From assembly GCA_958437935.1 (NCBI GenBank), contig CAUBPS010000004.1, forward strand, positions 78,984 to 142,983: a DNA stretch of 64,000 nucleotides, read 5' to 3'. Made by a program: the position numbers and the translations under genes. Positions 37,738 to 46,192 of this stretch are shown here, one piece after another. The notes below the pieces were generated by a model. The model had not been told where the DNA came from. It saw nothing but the letters and a program-made list of their open reading frames with translations, and ran no database searches. Numbering within the stretch: the stretch's first letter is position 1; each line of letters begins with the position of its first letter. Source of the DNA: an uncultured Collinsella sp. GTDB taxonomy: Bacteria; Actinomycetota; Coriobacteriia; Coriobacteriales; Coriobacteriaceae.

Positions 37738-39117
37738 ATGGATACTCAGGACCCAACATATTCCGACGATGAGCTGACTGCCGCGCTCGCTGAGCACCTG
37801 GCGTCGCTCGACCGTAACGACAGCTATCGCGTTGATCGCGTGCTTAAGCGCTCGCCGGTCGAGACGACCGAGCTCGTGTATTTCGAAGGCTCTGGCGGCG
37901 GTTCGCTTGGACCTTTTGTGCGCAAGCGCATCGATGCGTCGGCGCAAATCGGTGGTGCCTATGAGCGCCTGTTTGCAGCCCAACGAGCGGGTCGAAGATT
38001 TGAGCACCTGCCCAGAATCGTTGACTGTCGCCGCATCGGCGATGATCTCGGCGTGGTCATGGAGTATGTTGAAGGCGAGACGCTCGAGGCCTTAGTGGGG
38101 CGCTTGGGCGCGACGCCTGATTATGCGCATGAGTTATTTCCTGCTCTCTGCGATGCAGTGGGCGAGCTCCATACTGGTTTTGCGACGGCGGGGGAGCCGG
38201 CCTCGCCGGTAATCCATCGCGACCTCAAGCCCTCGAACATCATCGTGTCGGGCGTGAGGTATGCGGCCGAGGCCGGCATGACCTTCTCATCGTTGGTGAT
38301 TATCGATTTGGGAATTGCGCGCGTGTGGCGCGACGGCGCCGATGCCGATACCGTCAAGTTTGGTACGCGGCCCTACGCGCCGCCCGAGCAGTATGGGTTT
38401 GGGCAGACGAGCGTGCGCAGCGATGTGTATGCACTCGGCGCGCTTCTCTTCTTTTGCCTGACGGGGGCCGACCCTAAGCCGGGACGCGACATGCACGAAC
38501 AATGCGAGATGCGCGGCGTTCCTTCTTCTCTGACCGATGTCATTTGCATGGCGATGGCGCTCGACCCAGCCAAGCGCTTTGCGAGCGCGGAGGCATTGGG
38601 GCGGGCGACGCGCGCGGCATACGACCTGAGTTGCCCTGTGCGACCTCCTGCGCCTGTGCCTGTTTGTACTCCGGCCTCGGAGACGGTGTTAACGCCCCAA
38701 GGGCTCCAGAGCCCCGCAGAGCTTCCTAAGCCTGCCGCCTCCGCTGCATTCGGTCTGCTTTCTCGCATTCCGGAGCCTCTGGGACGCATTTGGAATACGC
38801 TTGTCTGCCTCTCGTTGCTTGTATTCTTTGCCGGAAGCCACTTTGCCGTCTTTCACCCCACGGGAGCAAATCAAAGCTACCCGACGTGGCTTCTCATAAT
38901 CGAGTACTTTTTCTTTGTCGACGGTCTCACGGTGCTTCTCCACTTCGCCGTGCTCGACAAGCGCCGCCTTCGTCGGCAATTCGCACTGCTCGACAGCTAT
39001 CGCGGCAAGAAACTCGCGAAACTCTGGATTAAGGCATTGGGCGTGCTGCTCCTGTGCATGATCGTCATAGTTGCGGTTGCCAATGCGACCGGTGTCGTTG
39101 ACACCTCTACCACCTAA
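37738..39117 (+). CDS. Membrane-anchored eukaryotic-type Ser/Thr protein kinase
   Basis: A 459-residue kinase. The catalytic loop is HRDLKPSNIIV at residues 160-170, the Mg loop reads IIDLGIAR (DLG in place of DFG), and APE is seen as YAPPEQYGFG, then VRSDVYALGALLF. The nucleotide Lys is in FVRKRID and the glycine loop is weak. After a Pro-rich linker three hydrophobic segments (LVCLSLLVFFAGSHFAVF, LLIIEYFFFVDGLTVLLHF, LGVLLLCMIVIVAVA) anchor it, leaving a short extracytoplasmic tail and no PASTA domains. ATG 37738 has no ribosome site and lies 8 nt after a TATTAT box, suggesting a leaderless transcript. Confidence 0.9.
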   Translation: MDTQDPTYSDDELTAALAEHLASLDRNDSYRVDRVLKRSPVETTELVYFEGSGGGSLGPFVRKRIDASAQIGGAYERLFAAQRAGRRFEHLPRIVDCRRIGDDLGVVMEYVEGETLEALVGRLGATPDYAHELFPALCDAVGELHTGFATAGEPASPVIHRDLKPSNIIVSGVRYAAEAGMTFSSLVIIDLGIARVWRDGADADTVKFGTRPYAPPEQYGFGQTSVRSDVYALGALLFFCLTGADPKPGRDMHEQCEMRGVPSSLTDVICMAMALDPAKRFASAEALGRATRAAYDLSCPVRPPAPVPVCTPASETVLTPQGLQSPAELPKPAASAAFGLLSRIPEPLGRIWNTLVCLSLLVFFAGSHFAVFHPTGANQSYPTWLLIIEYFFFVDGLTVLLHFAVLDKRRLRRQFALLDSYRGKKLAKLWIKALGVLLLCMIVIVAVANATGVVDTSTT

Positions 39118-39119
39118 AA

Positions 39120-39147
39120 GAAAAGGGCCCCGTTTGGGGCCCTTTTC
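39120..39147. terminator. Bidirectional terminator
   Basis: Perfect 12-bp stem GAAAAGGGCCCC with its complement, loop GTTT, between convergent genes. Confidence 0.9.
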
Positions 39148-39155
39148 AGCTGTAC

Positions 39156-40289
39156 TTAGATGCGGTTCATCTGAGCGGCGACCTTGTTGTACCAATCCTG
39201 CCACGTGGGCGGGCAGTACTTTTTGGCCGCTGCCGGGGTAAGGGTGGAGCCGTAGTTGGCGCCCAGGTAGGCAACATGAGCGGAGATGCCTTCGCTCCAG
39301 CTGCCAAAGCTGCGCCAACCGCCGCCACGAGCGCTCCAGCCCCAGGCGTTGTAGGAATTGGCGCAATAAGTGCCCTTGGTGCTCTCGATGCAGGCGATGG
39401 CGGGGGACCAACGGGGGTCGACACCGGTATTCCAAGCGGCGACGGCAAAGTTATAGCCCTGGCCTGCCATGGGGGAGCCGGCAAGATAATTGTCGATGCG
39501 GCTCGTCCACTCGTTGATGAACGTATCGTAATCGGAGTTACCGGTATTGGCGTTGTTCACCGTGGTATCGATGGTGGTGTTGGTGTTGGTGGCCTGGCTG
39601 CTGGAATTGCTGCCGCTTACGCCCTCGCCCGAGAGCTTCTCGGCGGCAGCGGCCTTGTCGGCCTCAAGCTTGGCAAGCTCGGCGGCATTTTCCTGCTCGG
39701 CTTTTGCCTGCGCCTCGCTGCGGAGCTGCTGGGCCTGTGCCAGTGCATCCTCGGCGTTTTTCTGCTCTGCCTCAAGCTGCGACTTGGCCTGCTGGAGTTC
39801 GGCCTTGTTCTGCTCGAGTTCGGTTTGCATGTTGTTGAGCTCTTCGATCTCGTCGACGCTCGAGCTCGTGATCTGGTTGGTGTATTTGCAGGTGGTGATG
39901 AACTCGCCCAGGCTCTGCGCGTTGACCAGGAAGCTCACGATGGGATTGGTGCCCTTCTGGTACTTGTACAGATCGCGCATGGCGGAGCTTGCCTTGGCCT
40001 GCTGCTCGGGAAGCTTAGCCTCGATTTCCTCGATGCTCGCCTCGTTGGAGTCGATCTGCTTTTGCAGGTCGTCGAGTTTGGTGCGGGCATCGTTGTAGGC
40101 GCTCGTGGCGGCTTCGATTTTTTGCTGCGCGGCGGAAAGCTGATCCTGCGTTGCCTGCGAGGCGGCATACGCCGCAACGGGGGAGAGCATCGGCGTGGCA
40201 GTCAGTGCGACAGCGAGTGCGGCGCTCGTGATGATACGAGCCGGCTTCGACGCGATGAGCGCTGCGACGCGATGATTCGAATGCTGCAT
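39156..40289 (-). CDS. Secreted coiled-coil cell-wall protein with lysozyme-like C-terminal domain
   Basis: A 377-residue exported protein. An N-terminal signal (about residues 1-40: ALIASKPARIITSAALAVAL, then TATPMLSPVAAYA) is followed by a PcsB/CwlO-like coiled coil (about residues 45-225, ENAAELAKLEADKAAAAEKL at its end), a Ser/Asn/Thr linker and a C-terminal ~110-residue domain (YDTFINEWTSRIDNYL, WSPAIACIESTKGTYCANSY, AWGWSARGGGWRSFGSWSEG) resembling lysozyme-like/glucosaminidase folds with a candidate catalytic Glu in CIESTKG. Probably acts on peptidoglycan during division. ATG 40289 follows AGAGGG. The enzyme class is inferred. Confidence 0.8.
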   Translation of the reverse strand: MQHSNHRVAALIASKPARIITSAALAVALTATPMLSPVAAYAASQATQDQLSAAQQKIEAATSAYNDARTKLDDLQKQIDSNEASIEEIEAKLPEQQAKASSAMRDLYKYQKGTNPIVSFLVNAQSLGEFITTCKYTNQITSSSVDEIEELNNMQTELEQNKAELQQAKSQLEAEQKNAEDALAQAQQLRSEAQAKAEQENAAELAKLEADKAAAAEKLSGEGVSGSNSSSQATNTNTTIDTTVNNANTGNSDYDTFINEWTSRIDNYLAGSPMAGQGYNFAVAAWNTGVDPRWSPAIACIESTKGTYCANSYNAWGWSARGGGWRSFGSWSEGISAHVAYLGANYGSTLTPAAAKKYCPPTWQDWYNKVAAQMNRI

Positions 40290-40350
40290 CCAATCCCTCT
40301 GCAATCAATCGTAGGTTATGGTTCGAACGGTATTCTACTACTGCTTTCGA

Positions 40351-40398
40351 CCTCAACTTGAACCTTAAAGGTTTCAAAGGGTCAAGTTGAACTTGAGG
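40351..40398. repeat. Inverted/direct repeats upstream of the wall-protein gene
   Basis: CCTCAACTTGA (40351-40361) is inverted in TCAAGTTGAACTTGAGG (40382-40398), with AACCTT/AAGGTT between. It lies 62-109 nt upstream of the minus-strand start at 40289, over the probable promoter (TAGAAT on the minus strand near 40333), and looks like a regulator-binding site. The rest of 40290-40523 shows nothing else. Confidence 0.55.
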
Positions 40399-40523
40399 CT
40401 TTGGCTTTGACCTGCAGTTATAGTGAATTGTTGAGAAACCATAGAGTTCAACTTTAACGTTACGGAACTCGGCCTGACCGCAGATTCACGCCGTAAGGGC
40501 TACTCCAACATGGGGTTTTGCAC

Positions 40524-41156
40524 CTATAGGGCTCCCTCGCGGCGAGCCTGCTCAACTTCTTCGAGCGCCTCGTCTGGGGTGAAGGAACAGGTGCCGTCGC
40601 CGAGCTTGACTGTTTGGATATCGTCTCCGACATGCACCTCTCCGCCTCGAAGCACCACACCGAAAATGCCCTCGTGGGGAAAGATGCAATCACCGGCGAG
40701 ATAGTAGATGGCACAGCGGGTGTGGCAGACCTTGCCGATCTGGCTGATCTCGATCAGAACGTCGTTGCCGATCTTGAGCTGTGTGCCCAAGGGGAGCGAA
40801 AGCAAGTTGATACCTTGTGTGGTGAAGTTCTCCCCAAAGTCGCCTTCGTGCACATCGAGCCCGCGATGCTGTGCCGTCTGGATTGATTCTGCGGCCAAAA
40901 ACGAGACCTGGCGGTGCCAGTGCCCGGCGTGCGCATCGGAAGCGAGGCCAAACTGTTCAATGACGGTATCGTGCCCATCGGAGACGGGCGACTTGCGTGT
41001 GCCTTTGTGCGCCGACGTGTTAATCGAGACGATGCGGGCGGGCCTGTCGTAGGCATCGTTTGCCGTGCGTAGGGGAACGGCCGTTTGTGCGCGTTCCGCC
41101 AGCTCGCGTTTCGCGGCATTGAGGATAGAGTTATCGGTCGGATGGTCTTGGGGCAC
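40524..41156 (-). CDS. MOSC-domain protein
   Basis: A 210-residue protein with a MOSC domain over most of its length: VSINTSAHKGTRKSPV at the start, FGLASDAHAGHWHRQVSFLA, GDFGENFTTQGINLLSLPLG, IGKVCHTRCAIYYLAGDCIF with the conserved Cys and PHEGIFGVVLRGG. MOSC domains handle sulfur transfer with molybdenum cofactor or pyridoxal-linked sulfur. A ~40-residue N-terminal extension precedes the domain. The start is GTG 41156 with AAAGGCGC upstream; a shorter start at the MOSC domain is possible. No molybdenum genes are nearby. Confidence 0.85.
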   Translation of the reverse strand: MPQDHPTDNSILNAAKRELAERAQTAVPLRTANDAYDRPARIVSINTSAHKGTRKSPVSDGHDTVIEQFGLASDAHAGHWHRQVSFLAAESIQTAQHRGLDVHEGDFGENFTTQGINLLSLPLGTQLKIGNDVLIEISQIGKVCHTRCAIYYLAGDCIFPHEGIFGVVLRGGEVHVGDDIQTVKLGDGTCSFTPDEALEEVEQARREGAL

Positions 41157-41295
41157 GCGTGCGCCTTTCGCTTATGAGATTGACAGTATGTTGAATCCTA
41201 CAACAACGGTAGGTTCATTGCCCGTTGTCGTACAGCGGTGAGTGCCGTCTTTGCGCCGAGTTTGCTTCTCCGATTGCCATAGATACGGTGGAACT

Positions 41296-41325
41296 TTGGG
41301 CGTGGGCGGTTTGGCACGCTAGAAT
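41296..41325 (+). promoter_or_regulatory. Promoter of the D-aspartate ligase gene
   Basis: TTGGGC at 41296-41301 and TAGAAT at 41320-41325 with 18 nt between. The leader then holds a hairpin CCGCCCG/CGGGCaG before the AGGAAG ribosome site. Confidence 0.5.
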
Positions 41326-41381
41326 GAATCGGTTGCACTAAGACCGCCCGTTGCGCGGGCAGTTCATGATAGGAAGTTTCC

Positions 41382-42638
41382 ATGGCATTGCAATTTACAG
41401 AGCGCGAGTTCATTCCCGTGCTGCTCGGCGGCGACATCAACGCCTATTCGGTGGCGCGTGCTTTCTACGAAGAGTATCAGGTCAAGAGTCTGGTCTTTGG
41501 CAAGTATCAGACGGGCCCTGCGTATCGAAGCCAGATTATCGACTACACGCCCAATGTCGACATCGATACCATGCCCGTGATGCTCAAGACCGTCAACGGC
41601 ATCGCTCAGGCACATGCCGATAAGACGATTGTCCTGATGGGCTGCGGCGATAACTATGTTGCCCTGGTGGCTCAGGCAAAGGACGCCAATGAGCTGGCGG
41701 ATAACATCGTTGCGCCCTACGCACCCTACAGCATGCTCGAGCAGTGCCAGAAGAAGGAGATCTTCTACGAGCTGTGCGAGAAGCATGGCGTGCCGTATCC
41801 GCATACGTTTACCTTTACTGCGCAGATGCTCAACGCGCAAGGCGAGGCGCCGGCCGAGGTGCTCGACCAGATCGACTTCCCGTTCCCGATGATCCTGAAG
41901 CCGTCCGACGGCATCATGTGGTGGCAGCATGAGTTCGAGGGCCAGAAGAAGGCTTATGAGATTGCCGATCGCGCCGAGCTGGAGCAGGTTATCCGTGACT
42001 CCTATGCTAGCGGCTACACCGACGACCTGATCTTGCAGGACCGCGTGCCCGGCAACGACGAGTACATGCGCGTGCTCACCAGCTATTCCGATCGCAACGG
42101 CAAGGTGCGCATGATGTGCCTGGGCCACGTGCTGCTCGAGGAGCATCAGCCCCATGGCGTTGGCAACCATGCCTGTATCATCACCGAACCCAACGACGAG
42201 CTCATGGGCGGCGTGCGCAAGCTGCTCGAGGACCTGAACTTTGTGGGTTATTCCAACTTTGACGTGAAGTATGACGAGCGCGATGGCTCGTTTAAGTTCT
42301 TCGACTTCAACACCCGTCAGGGCCGCAGCAACTACTACGTCACCAACAGCGGCTTTAACGTTGCCAAGTATGTGGTGGACGAGTATGTGTACAACCGCCC
42401 GTTTGAGCCGGAGTTTGTGACGGCGCAGAACGAGGCACTGTGGATGGTCGTCCCCATGGACGTCGTCGACAAGTACGTCAAGGATCCCGAGTTGCGCACG
42501 AAGGTACATCGCCTGGCCAAGGAGGGCAAGGGCGCCGATCCCTCGTTTATGAAGGGTGACTTTGTCTTTAACCGCTGGCTGCGCATGTGGCACACCAAAC
42601 TGCGCCACTTTAAGCTGTTCAAGACGTATTACAAGTAG
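41382..42638 (+). CDS. D-aspartate ligase (ATP-grasp), peptidoglycan cross-bridge
   Basis: A 418-residue ATP-grasp carboxylate-amine ligase resembling the Enterococcus faecium D-aspartate ligase Asl along its whole length: REFIPVLLGGDINAYSVARA at the N-terminus, MGCGDNYVALVAQ, YAPYSMLEQC, FPFPMILKPSDG, then ILQDRVPGNDEYMRVLTSYS, MMCLGHVLLEEHQP, VGYSNFDVKYDERDGSFKFF and FNTRQGRSNYYVT. Asl attaches D-Asp through its beta-carboxylate to the diamino acid of the peptidoglycan stem. An aspartate racemase gene follows directly, supplying D-Asp. Cytoplasmic. The closest alternative is another ATP-grasp ligase of the same fold. Confidence 0.9.
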   Translation: MALQFTEREFIPVLLGGDINAYSVARAFYEEYQVKSLVFGKYQTGPAYRSQIIDYTPNVDIDTMPVMLKTVNGIAQAHADKTIVLMGCGDNYVALVAQAKDANELADNIVAPYAPYSMLEQCQKKEIFYELCEKHGVPYPHTFTFTAQMLNAQGEAPAEVLDQIDFPFPMILKPSDGIMWWQHEFEGQKKAYEIADRAELEQVIRDSYASGYTDDLILQDRVPGNDEYMRVLTSYSDRNGKVRMMCLGHVLLEEHQPHGVGNHACIITEPNDELMGGVRKLLEDLNFVGYSNFDVKYDERDGSFKFFDFNTRQGRSNYYVTNSGFNVAKYVVDEYVYNRPFEPEFVTAQNEALWMVVPMDVVDKYVKDPELRTKVHRLAKEGKGADPSFMKGDFVFNRWLRMWHTKLRHFKLFKTYYK

Positions 42639-42722
42639 ATGAGTGCGGTGCCCGTCCGGTTTACATCGGGCGGGCGCGGGTATGATACGCGCAATTGCGC
42701 GGGCGTCACCAAGGAGGCGGCG

Positions 42723-43469
42723 ATGGAAAAGCTGGGAGTTATCGGCGGCATGGGCGCCGAGGCCACGTCGTATTACTACGACCAGGTGGTGCGCCATACG
42801 GCGGCTACGTGCGACCAGGAGCATATCGACATGGTGGTTCTTTCCAAGTCGACCATGCCCGACCGCACGCTGGCCATCAAGACCGGCGAGCATGCCGAGC
42901 TGCTGGCGACTATGAAGGAGTGCGCCCAGGCGCTCGAGTCGCTGGGCTGCGCGCATATCGCCATTCCCTGCAACACGTCACACTACTTTTACGACCAGAT
43001 TCAGTCGTTTACGAAGGTGCCGATTATCCACATGCCGCGCGAGTCGGTGCGCTATGCCCTAGCGGGCGCGGTGATGGGGGAGTGCGAGTTCGACCCCAAC
43101 CTGAGTATGCCGGCCGAGCCGGTGCGCAAGATTGGCATCATGGGCACCGACGGAACCGTGGGTGCGGGCGTCTACGGCCGCGAATGTAAGGCTGCGGGTG
43201 TTGAGGTCGTCTATCCCAGCGAGAAACGTCAGAACGATGTGATGTCGCTTATCTACGATGATGTGAAGGCCGGACGTGAGCCCGATATGGATAAGTTCGA
43301 CCGCGTGATGTGGGAGTTCGCCCGTAGCGGCTGCGACCGCGTCATTCTGGCCTGCACCGAGCTATCGGTGCTGCAGAAGTACCGAGAGATGCCCGAGATC
43401 ACCCTCGACGCCATGGATGTCCTGGTGCGCGAATCCATCATCCGCAGCGGCGCCCCCTACCGTCTCTAG
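42723..43469 (+). CDS. racD: Aspartate/glutamate racemase family protein, probable aspartate racemase
   Basis: A 248-residue PLP-independent racemase: GVIGGMGAEATSYYYDQVV at the N-terminus, the first catalytic Cys in HIAIPCNTSHYFYDQI and the second in RVILACTELSVLQKYREM. DRTLAIKTGEHAELLATM between is typical of aspartate racemase rather than MurI. It produces D-aspartate for the ligase encoded 84 nt upstream. ATG 42723 follows AAGGAGG; a TATGAT box at 42681 may give it its own promoter. The PLP-free two-Cys mechanism is known for the family. Confidence 0.9.
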   Translation: MEKLGVIGGMGAEATSYYYDQVVRHTAATCDQEHIDMVVLSKSTMPDRTLAIKTGEHAELLATMKECAQALESLGCAHIAIPCNTSHYFYDQIQSFTKVPIIHMPRESVRYALAGAVMGECEFDPNLSMPAEPVRKIGIMGTDGTVGAGVYGRECKAAGVEVVYPSEKRQNDVMSLIYDDVKAGREPDMDKFDRVMWEFARSGCDRVILACTELSVLQKYREMPEITLDAMDVLVRESIIRSGAPYRL

Positions 43470-43475
43470 CTTCCG

Positions 43476-43510
43476 ACCTGCCAAAAAGGGACAGGTTTAT
43501 TTTGGTAGGT
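43476..43510. repeat. REP-like palindrome
   Basis: ACCTGCCAAAA (43476-43486) pairs with TTTTGGTAGGT (43500-43510) around AGGGACAGGTTTA. Similar in style to the GGGGTCAGGT repeats at 26053 and 27271. Confidence 0.65.
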
Positions 43511-43528
43511 TTTATCTGGTGAAACAGT

Positions 43529-43567
43529 AAAGGCCTCGGCTCGTTTGGTGCGAGCCGAGGTCTTTTG
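43529..43567. terminator. Terminator between racD and ecfT
   Basis: A 15-bp stem AAAGGCCTCGGCTCG with its complement (one wobble), loop TTTGGTG, then TTTT; serves both convergent genes. Confidence 0.88.
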
Positions 43568-43594
43568 CGTTGGGCGGTTGATGTCGGTGGTGAA

Positions 43595-44341
43595 CTAGAA
43601 CAGGAAGCCGATGGCGATGAGGGCGATGCTGACGATGAGCACGGCGATGTCCAGGCCCTTGATGGGGTAGCGCTTGTACGAGCTGGCGCGCGTACGCAGA
43701 TAGAAGCCGCGCTGTTCTGCCGCCAAGGCTGTGGCATCGGTCTTGCCCACGCTCGAGATGAGCAGTGGCACGCACAGTGGCAGCATGAGCTTGAGCTTCT
43801 TGATGGGGTTCTTGGTGTCGTACTCGACGCCGCGTGCGGTCTGCGCTTCCATGATGGCGTTCATCTCCTGACCAAACACCGGCACGAAGCGCAGCGCCGT
43901 GGTAAAGGTGAAGGCATAGCGATACGGCACGTGCAGCACCTCGACGCAGGCGTTGGCAAGGTCGTTGAGCTTGGTCACCATGAGCATGAGGATGAGTGGT
44001 AACGCCACACCCAGCAGGCGCAGACAGGCCTTCGATCCCGTGATGAGGCCCGTGTCGGTGATAAAGCCCCACACCACGTTGCCATCGCGCATAAAGGCTA
44101 GCTGGAGCACCAGCATGATAAGCGCGAGCGGAATCAGCAACTTGAGCAGCGAGAACAGACGGTCGACGACACCGGCATAGGCACCCAGCGCAAGGGTGAG
44201 TGCCAAAAAGCCCAGCAGCGCCACGTAGGTGTCGGACAAGAAGATGGCGACGATGATGGCGGCGGCGAGGCCCAGTTTGACGACGGGGTTCAGGCGATGC
44301 AGCAGCGTATCGCCCGGCATGTAGTCGATGACGTTAACCAC
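43595..44341 (-). CDS. ecfT: ECF transporter transmembrane component EcfT
   Basis: A 248-residue membrane protein with five or six hydrophobic segments. The N-terminal DYMPGDTLLHRLNPVVKLGL is the typical EcfT start, and MEAQTARGVEYD plus LAAEQRGFYLRTRASSYK are the two Ala-Arg-Gly coupling motifs that contact the ATPase. GTG 44341 is the start, overlapping the ATPase stop by 8 nt, so translation is coupled. It forms the energising module with the fused ATPase upstream and the S component at 46299. Confidence 0.93.
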   Translation of the reverse strand: MVNVIDYMPGDTLLHRLNPVVKLGLAAAIIVAIFLSDTYVALLGFLALTLALGAYAGVVDRLFSLLKLLIPLALIMLVLQLAFMRDGNVVWGFITDTGLITGSKACLRLLGVALPLILMLMVTKLNDLANACVEVLHVPYRYAFTFTTALRFVPVFGQEMNAIMEAQTARGVEYDTKNPIKKLKLMLPLCVPLLISSVGKTDATALAAEQRGFYLRTRASSYKRYPIKGLDIAVLIVSIALIAIGFLF

Positions 44342-46085
44342 GGTGGACCATCTCCTTGGTAATTCGAACGACATCGGTGACCTCGCTCACCTGCGCAAAA
44401 GCGGGCGAGACGGAAGATGCCAGACGGCGCGAGAGTTCAATAACCTGGGGAGGCTCCACGTAGGCACGCCGCATGAGATCGATGTTCGAGAATAGCTCGT
44501 GCGTGCGGCCGCGGTCGAGGATGCGACCGTCGGCCATTACCACAATGCGCTCGGCAAAATCCGAGACGACTTCCATATCGTGGCAGACCATGATAACGGC
44601 GCAACCGCGCTCGGCCATGGTGCGCACCGTTTCCATGACGGTCATGCACTCGCGGTAATCAAGGCCGCTCGTGGGCTCGTCGAGTACGACGATCTTGGGC
44701 TCAACCACTACGACGGAGGCAAGCGCCACCATTTGTCGCTGACCGCGCGAGAGCGAGAAGGGCGCCTCGTCGGCCGGCAAGCCAAAGCGGTCGATGACGA
44801 GCTGGGCGCGACGCAGAGCCTCGGCACGGTCCATGCCGCCAAGCTCCAAGCCAAAGGCGACCTCGTCGAGCACGGTGTCCTTGCAGATCTGGCGGTCGGG
44901 GTTTTGGAAAAGGGTCGCGACCTCGCGAGCGATGCGGCTCGTGGGAACGGCTGCGGTATCCAGTCCCGTGACGCGCACGCTGCCCGAGGCGGGCTTAAGC
45001 AGGCCTGTGAGCAGTTTGGTGAGCGTGGTCTTGCCGGCGCCGTTTTGGCCGACGATGCCCACGAGCTCGCCAGGATAGAGCGTCAGGCTAAGGTCGTGTA
45101 CGGCGGCGCCGCCATTGGGATAGGCAAACTCAACATGGTCGAAGGTGAGTACGGGTTCGGCGTCCTTGGCATGAGGACGCAACGACGGTGCATGCGGGGA
45201 ACCGGTGGGCGCCTGGGCTTCGATGGCCGCGTGTGCGGGGTCGACGATGCCCGAAATCAGGCGCTCAGCCTCATCGACATCCAAGCAGGGGGTGCCGCTT
45301 ACCAGGCCATCGGCCTCGAGGCTATTGAAGATACGCGTGACGCGAGGGCAGTCGACGCCGATGGCACGGAGCTCGTCGGTATGCGCGAAGACCTCGTGTG
45401 GCTCGCCCTGCAGCGCGATTTCGCCATGGTTGAGCACGAGCACGCGGTTGCAGTACTCCGAGAGCAGGGAGACCTTTTGCTCAACGACGACGATGGTGAT
45501 TCCAAGTGTGCGGTTTGCCTCACGCAGCGTCTCGAAGACCAACGTGGAGCTGGCGGGGTCGAGTGCCGCGGTGGGCTCGTCGAGAACCAAGACGTGCGGG
45601 CGCATGGCGAGGATGGCGGCGATGGCTACCTTTTGCTTCTGTCCGCCCGAGAGCGTGGCGATCTCGCGGTCGCGCAGGTCGCTGATGCCGACGGTCTCGA
45701 GCGTTTCGCTCACGCGCTGCTCGATCTGGTCGTGGGGAACGCCAAAGTTCTCGAGGCCAAAGAGCATCTCGTCCTCGACGACCGAAGCGACCATCTGCGT
45801 GTCGATATCCTGCAGCACACTGCCAACGATTTGCGACACGTCGGTCAGCGAGGCCTCGCAGGTATCGTGGCCGTCAACCATGACGGACCCAAAGAACGTG
45901 CCGGTGTAGTGGTGGGGCACGGCGCCCGACAGGCAGGCGGCAAGCGTGGACTTGCCGGCGCCCGAGGGCCCGATGATGCCGATGAAATCTCCCTTGTTCA
46001 CGCTGAGCGAGATGTGGCTGAGCGCCTGCTCGGTCTGCGTGCCATAGGAGAACGAGACATCGTCGACGTTGATGATCGTTTCCAT
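44334..46085 (-). CDS. ecfA: ECF transporter fused double ATPase (EcfA-EcfA')
   Basis: A 583-residue protein with two complete ABC ATPase domains. The first (residues 1-~260) has GPSGAGKSTLAACLSG, LSGGQKQKVAIAAILA and HVLVLDEPTAALDP. A linker about residues 260-320 follows; the second has GQNGAGKTTLTKLLTGLLKP, SLSRGQRQMVALASVV and KIVVLDEPTSGLDYR with a QNPDRQI Q loop. Fused EcfA pairs (YkoD-like) occur in several ECF transporters. It ends overlapping ecfT and lies 213 nt downstream of the S component with two palindromes between. Confidence 0.94.
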   Translation of the reverse strand: METIINVDDVSFSYGTQTEQALSHISLSVNKGDFIGIIGPSGAGKSTLAACLSGAVPHHYTGTFFGSVMVDGHDTCEASLTDVSQIVGSVLQDIDTQMVASVVEDEMLFGLENFGVPHDQIEQRVSETLETVGISDLRDREIATLSGGQKQKVAIAAILAMRPHVLVLDEPTAALDPASSTLVFETLREANRTLGITIVVVEQKVSLLSEYCNRVLVLNHGEIALQGEPHEVFAHTDELRAIGVDCPRVTRIFNSLEADGLVSGTPCLDVDEAERLISGIVDPAHAAIEAQAPTGSPHAPSLRPHAKDAEPVLTFDHVEFAYPNGGAAVHDLSLTLYPGELVGIVGQNGAGKTTLTKLLTGLLKPASGSVRVTGLDTAAVPTSRIAREVATLFQNPDRQICKDTVLDEVAFGLELGGMDRAEALRRAQLVIDRFGLPADEAPFSLSRGQRQMVALASVVVVEPKIVVLDEPTSGLDYRECMTVMETVRTMAERGCAVIMVCHDMEVVSDFAERIVVMADGRILDRGRTHELFSNIDLMRRAYVEPPQVIELSRRLASSVSPAFAQVSEVTDVVRITKEMVHRG

Positions 46086-46133
46086 GGATACCTTTCATAG
46101 TCATTGGGGACGTTCTTACATGACCAGTTGTTT

Positions 46134-46172
46134 AAGACCGTCCCAAAAAAGCTCGTTGTTTGGGACGGTCTT
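46134..46172 (-). terminator. Perfect hairpin between S component and ATPase genes
   Basis: AAGACCGTCCCAAA pairs with TTTGGGACGGTCTT (14 bp perfect). On the minus strand the loop is T-rich and a partial second GGGAC repeat follows. It could terminate or stabilise the S-component transcript, or be a REP-like repeat. Confidence 0.6.
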
Positions 46173-46192
46173 TGGTGGTGAAGCACGGAGAC

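Noticed and set aside
37729..37740. Alternative kinase start at ATG 37729 or GTG 37714
   Set aside because: The GTG and part of the region lie inside the hairpin, and neither has a ribosome site; ATG 37738 fits a start right after the TATTAT box.
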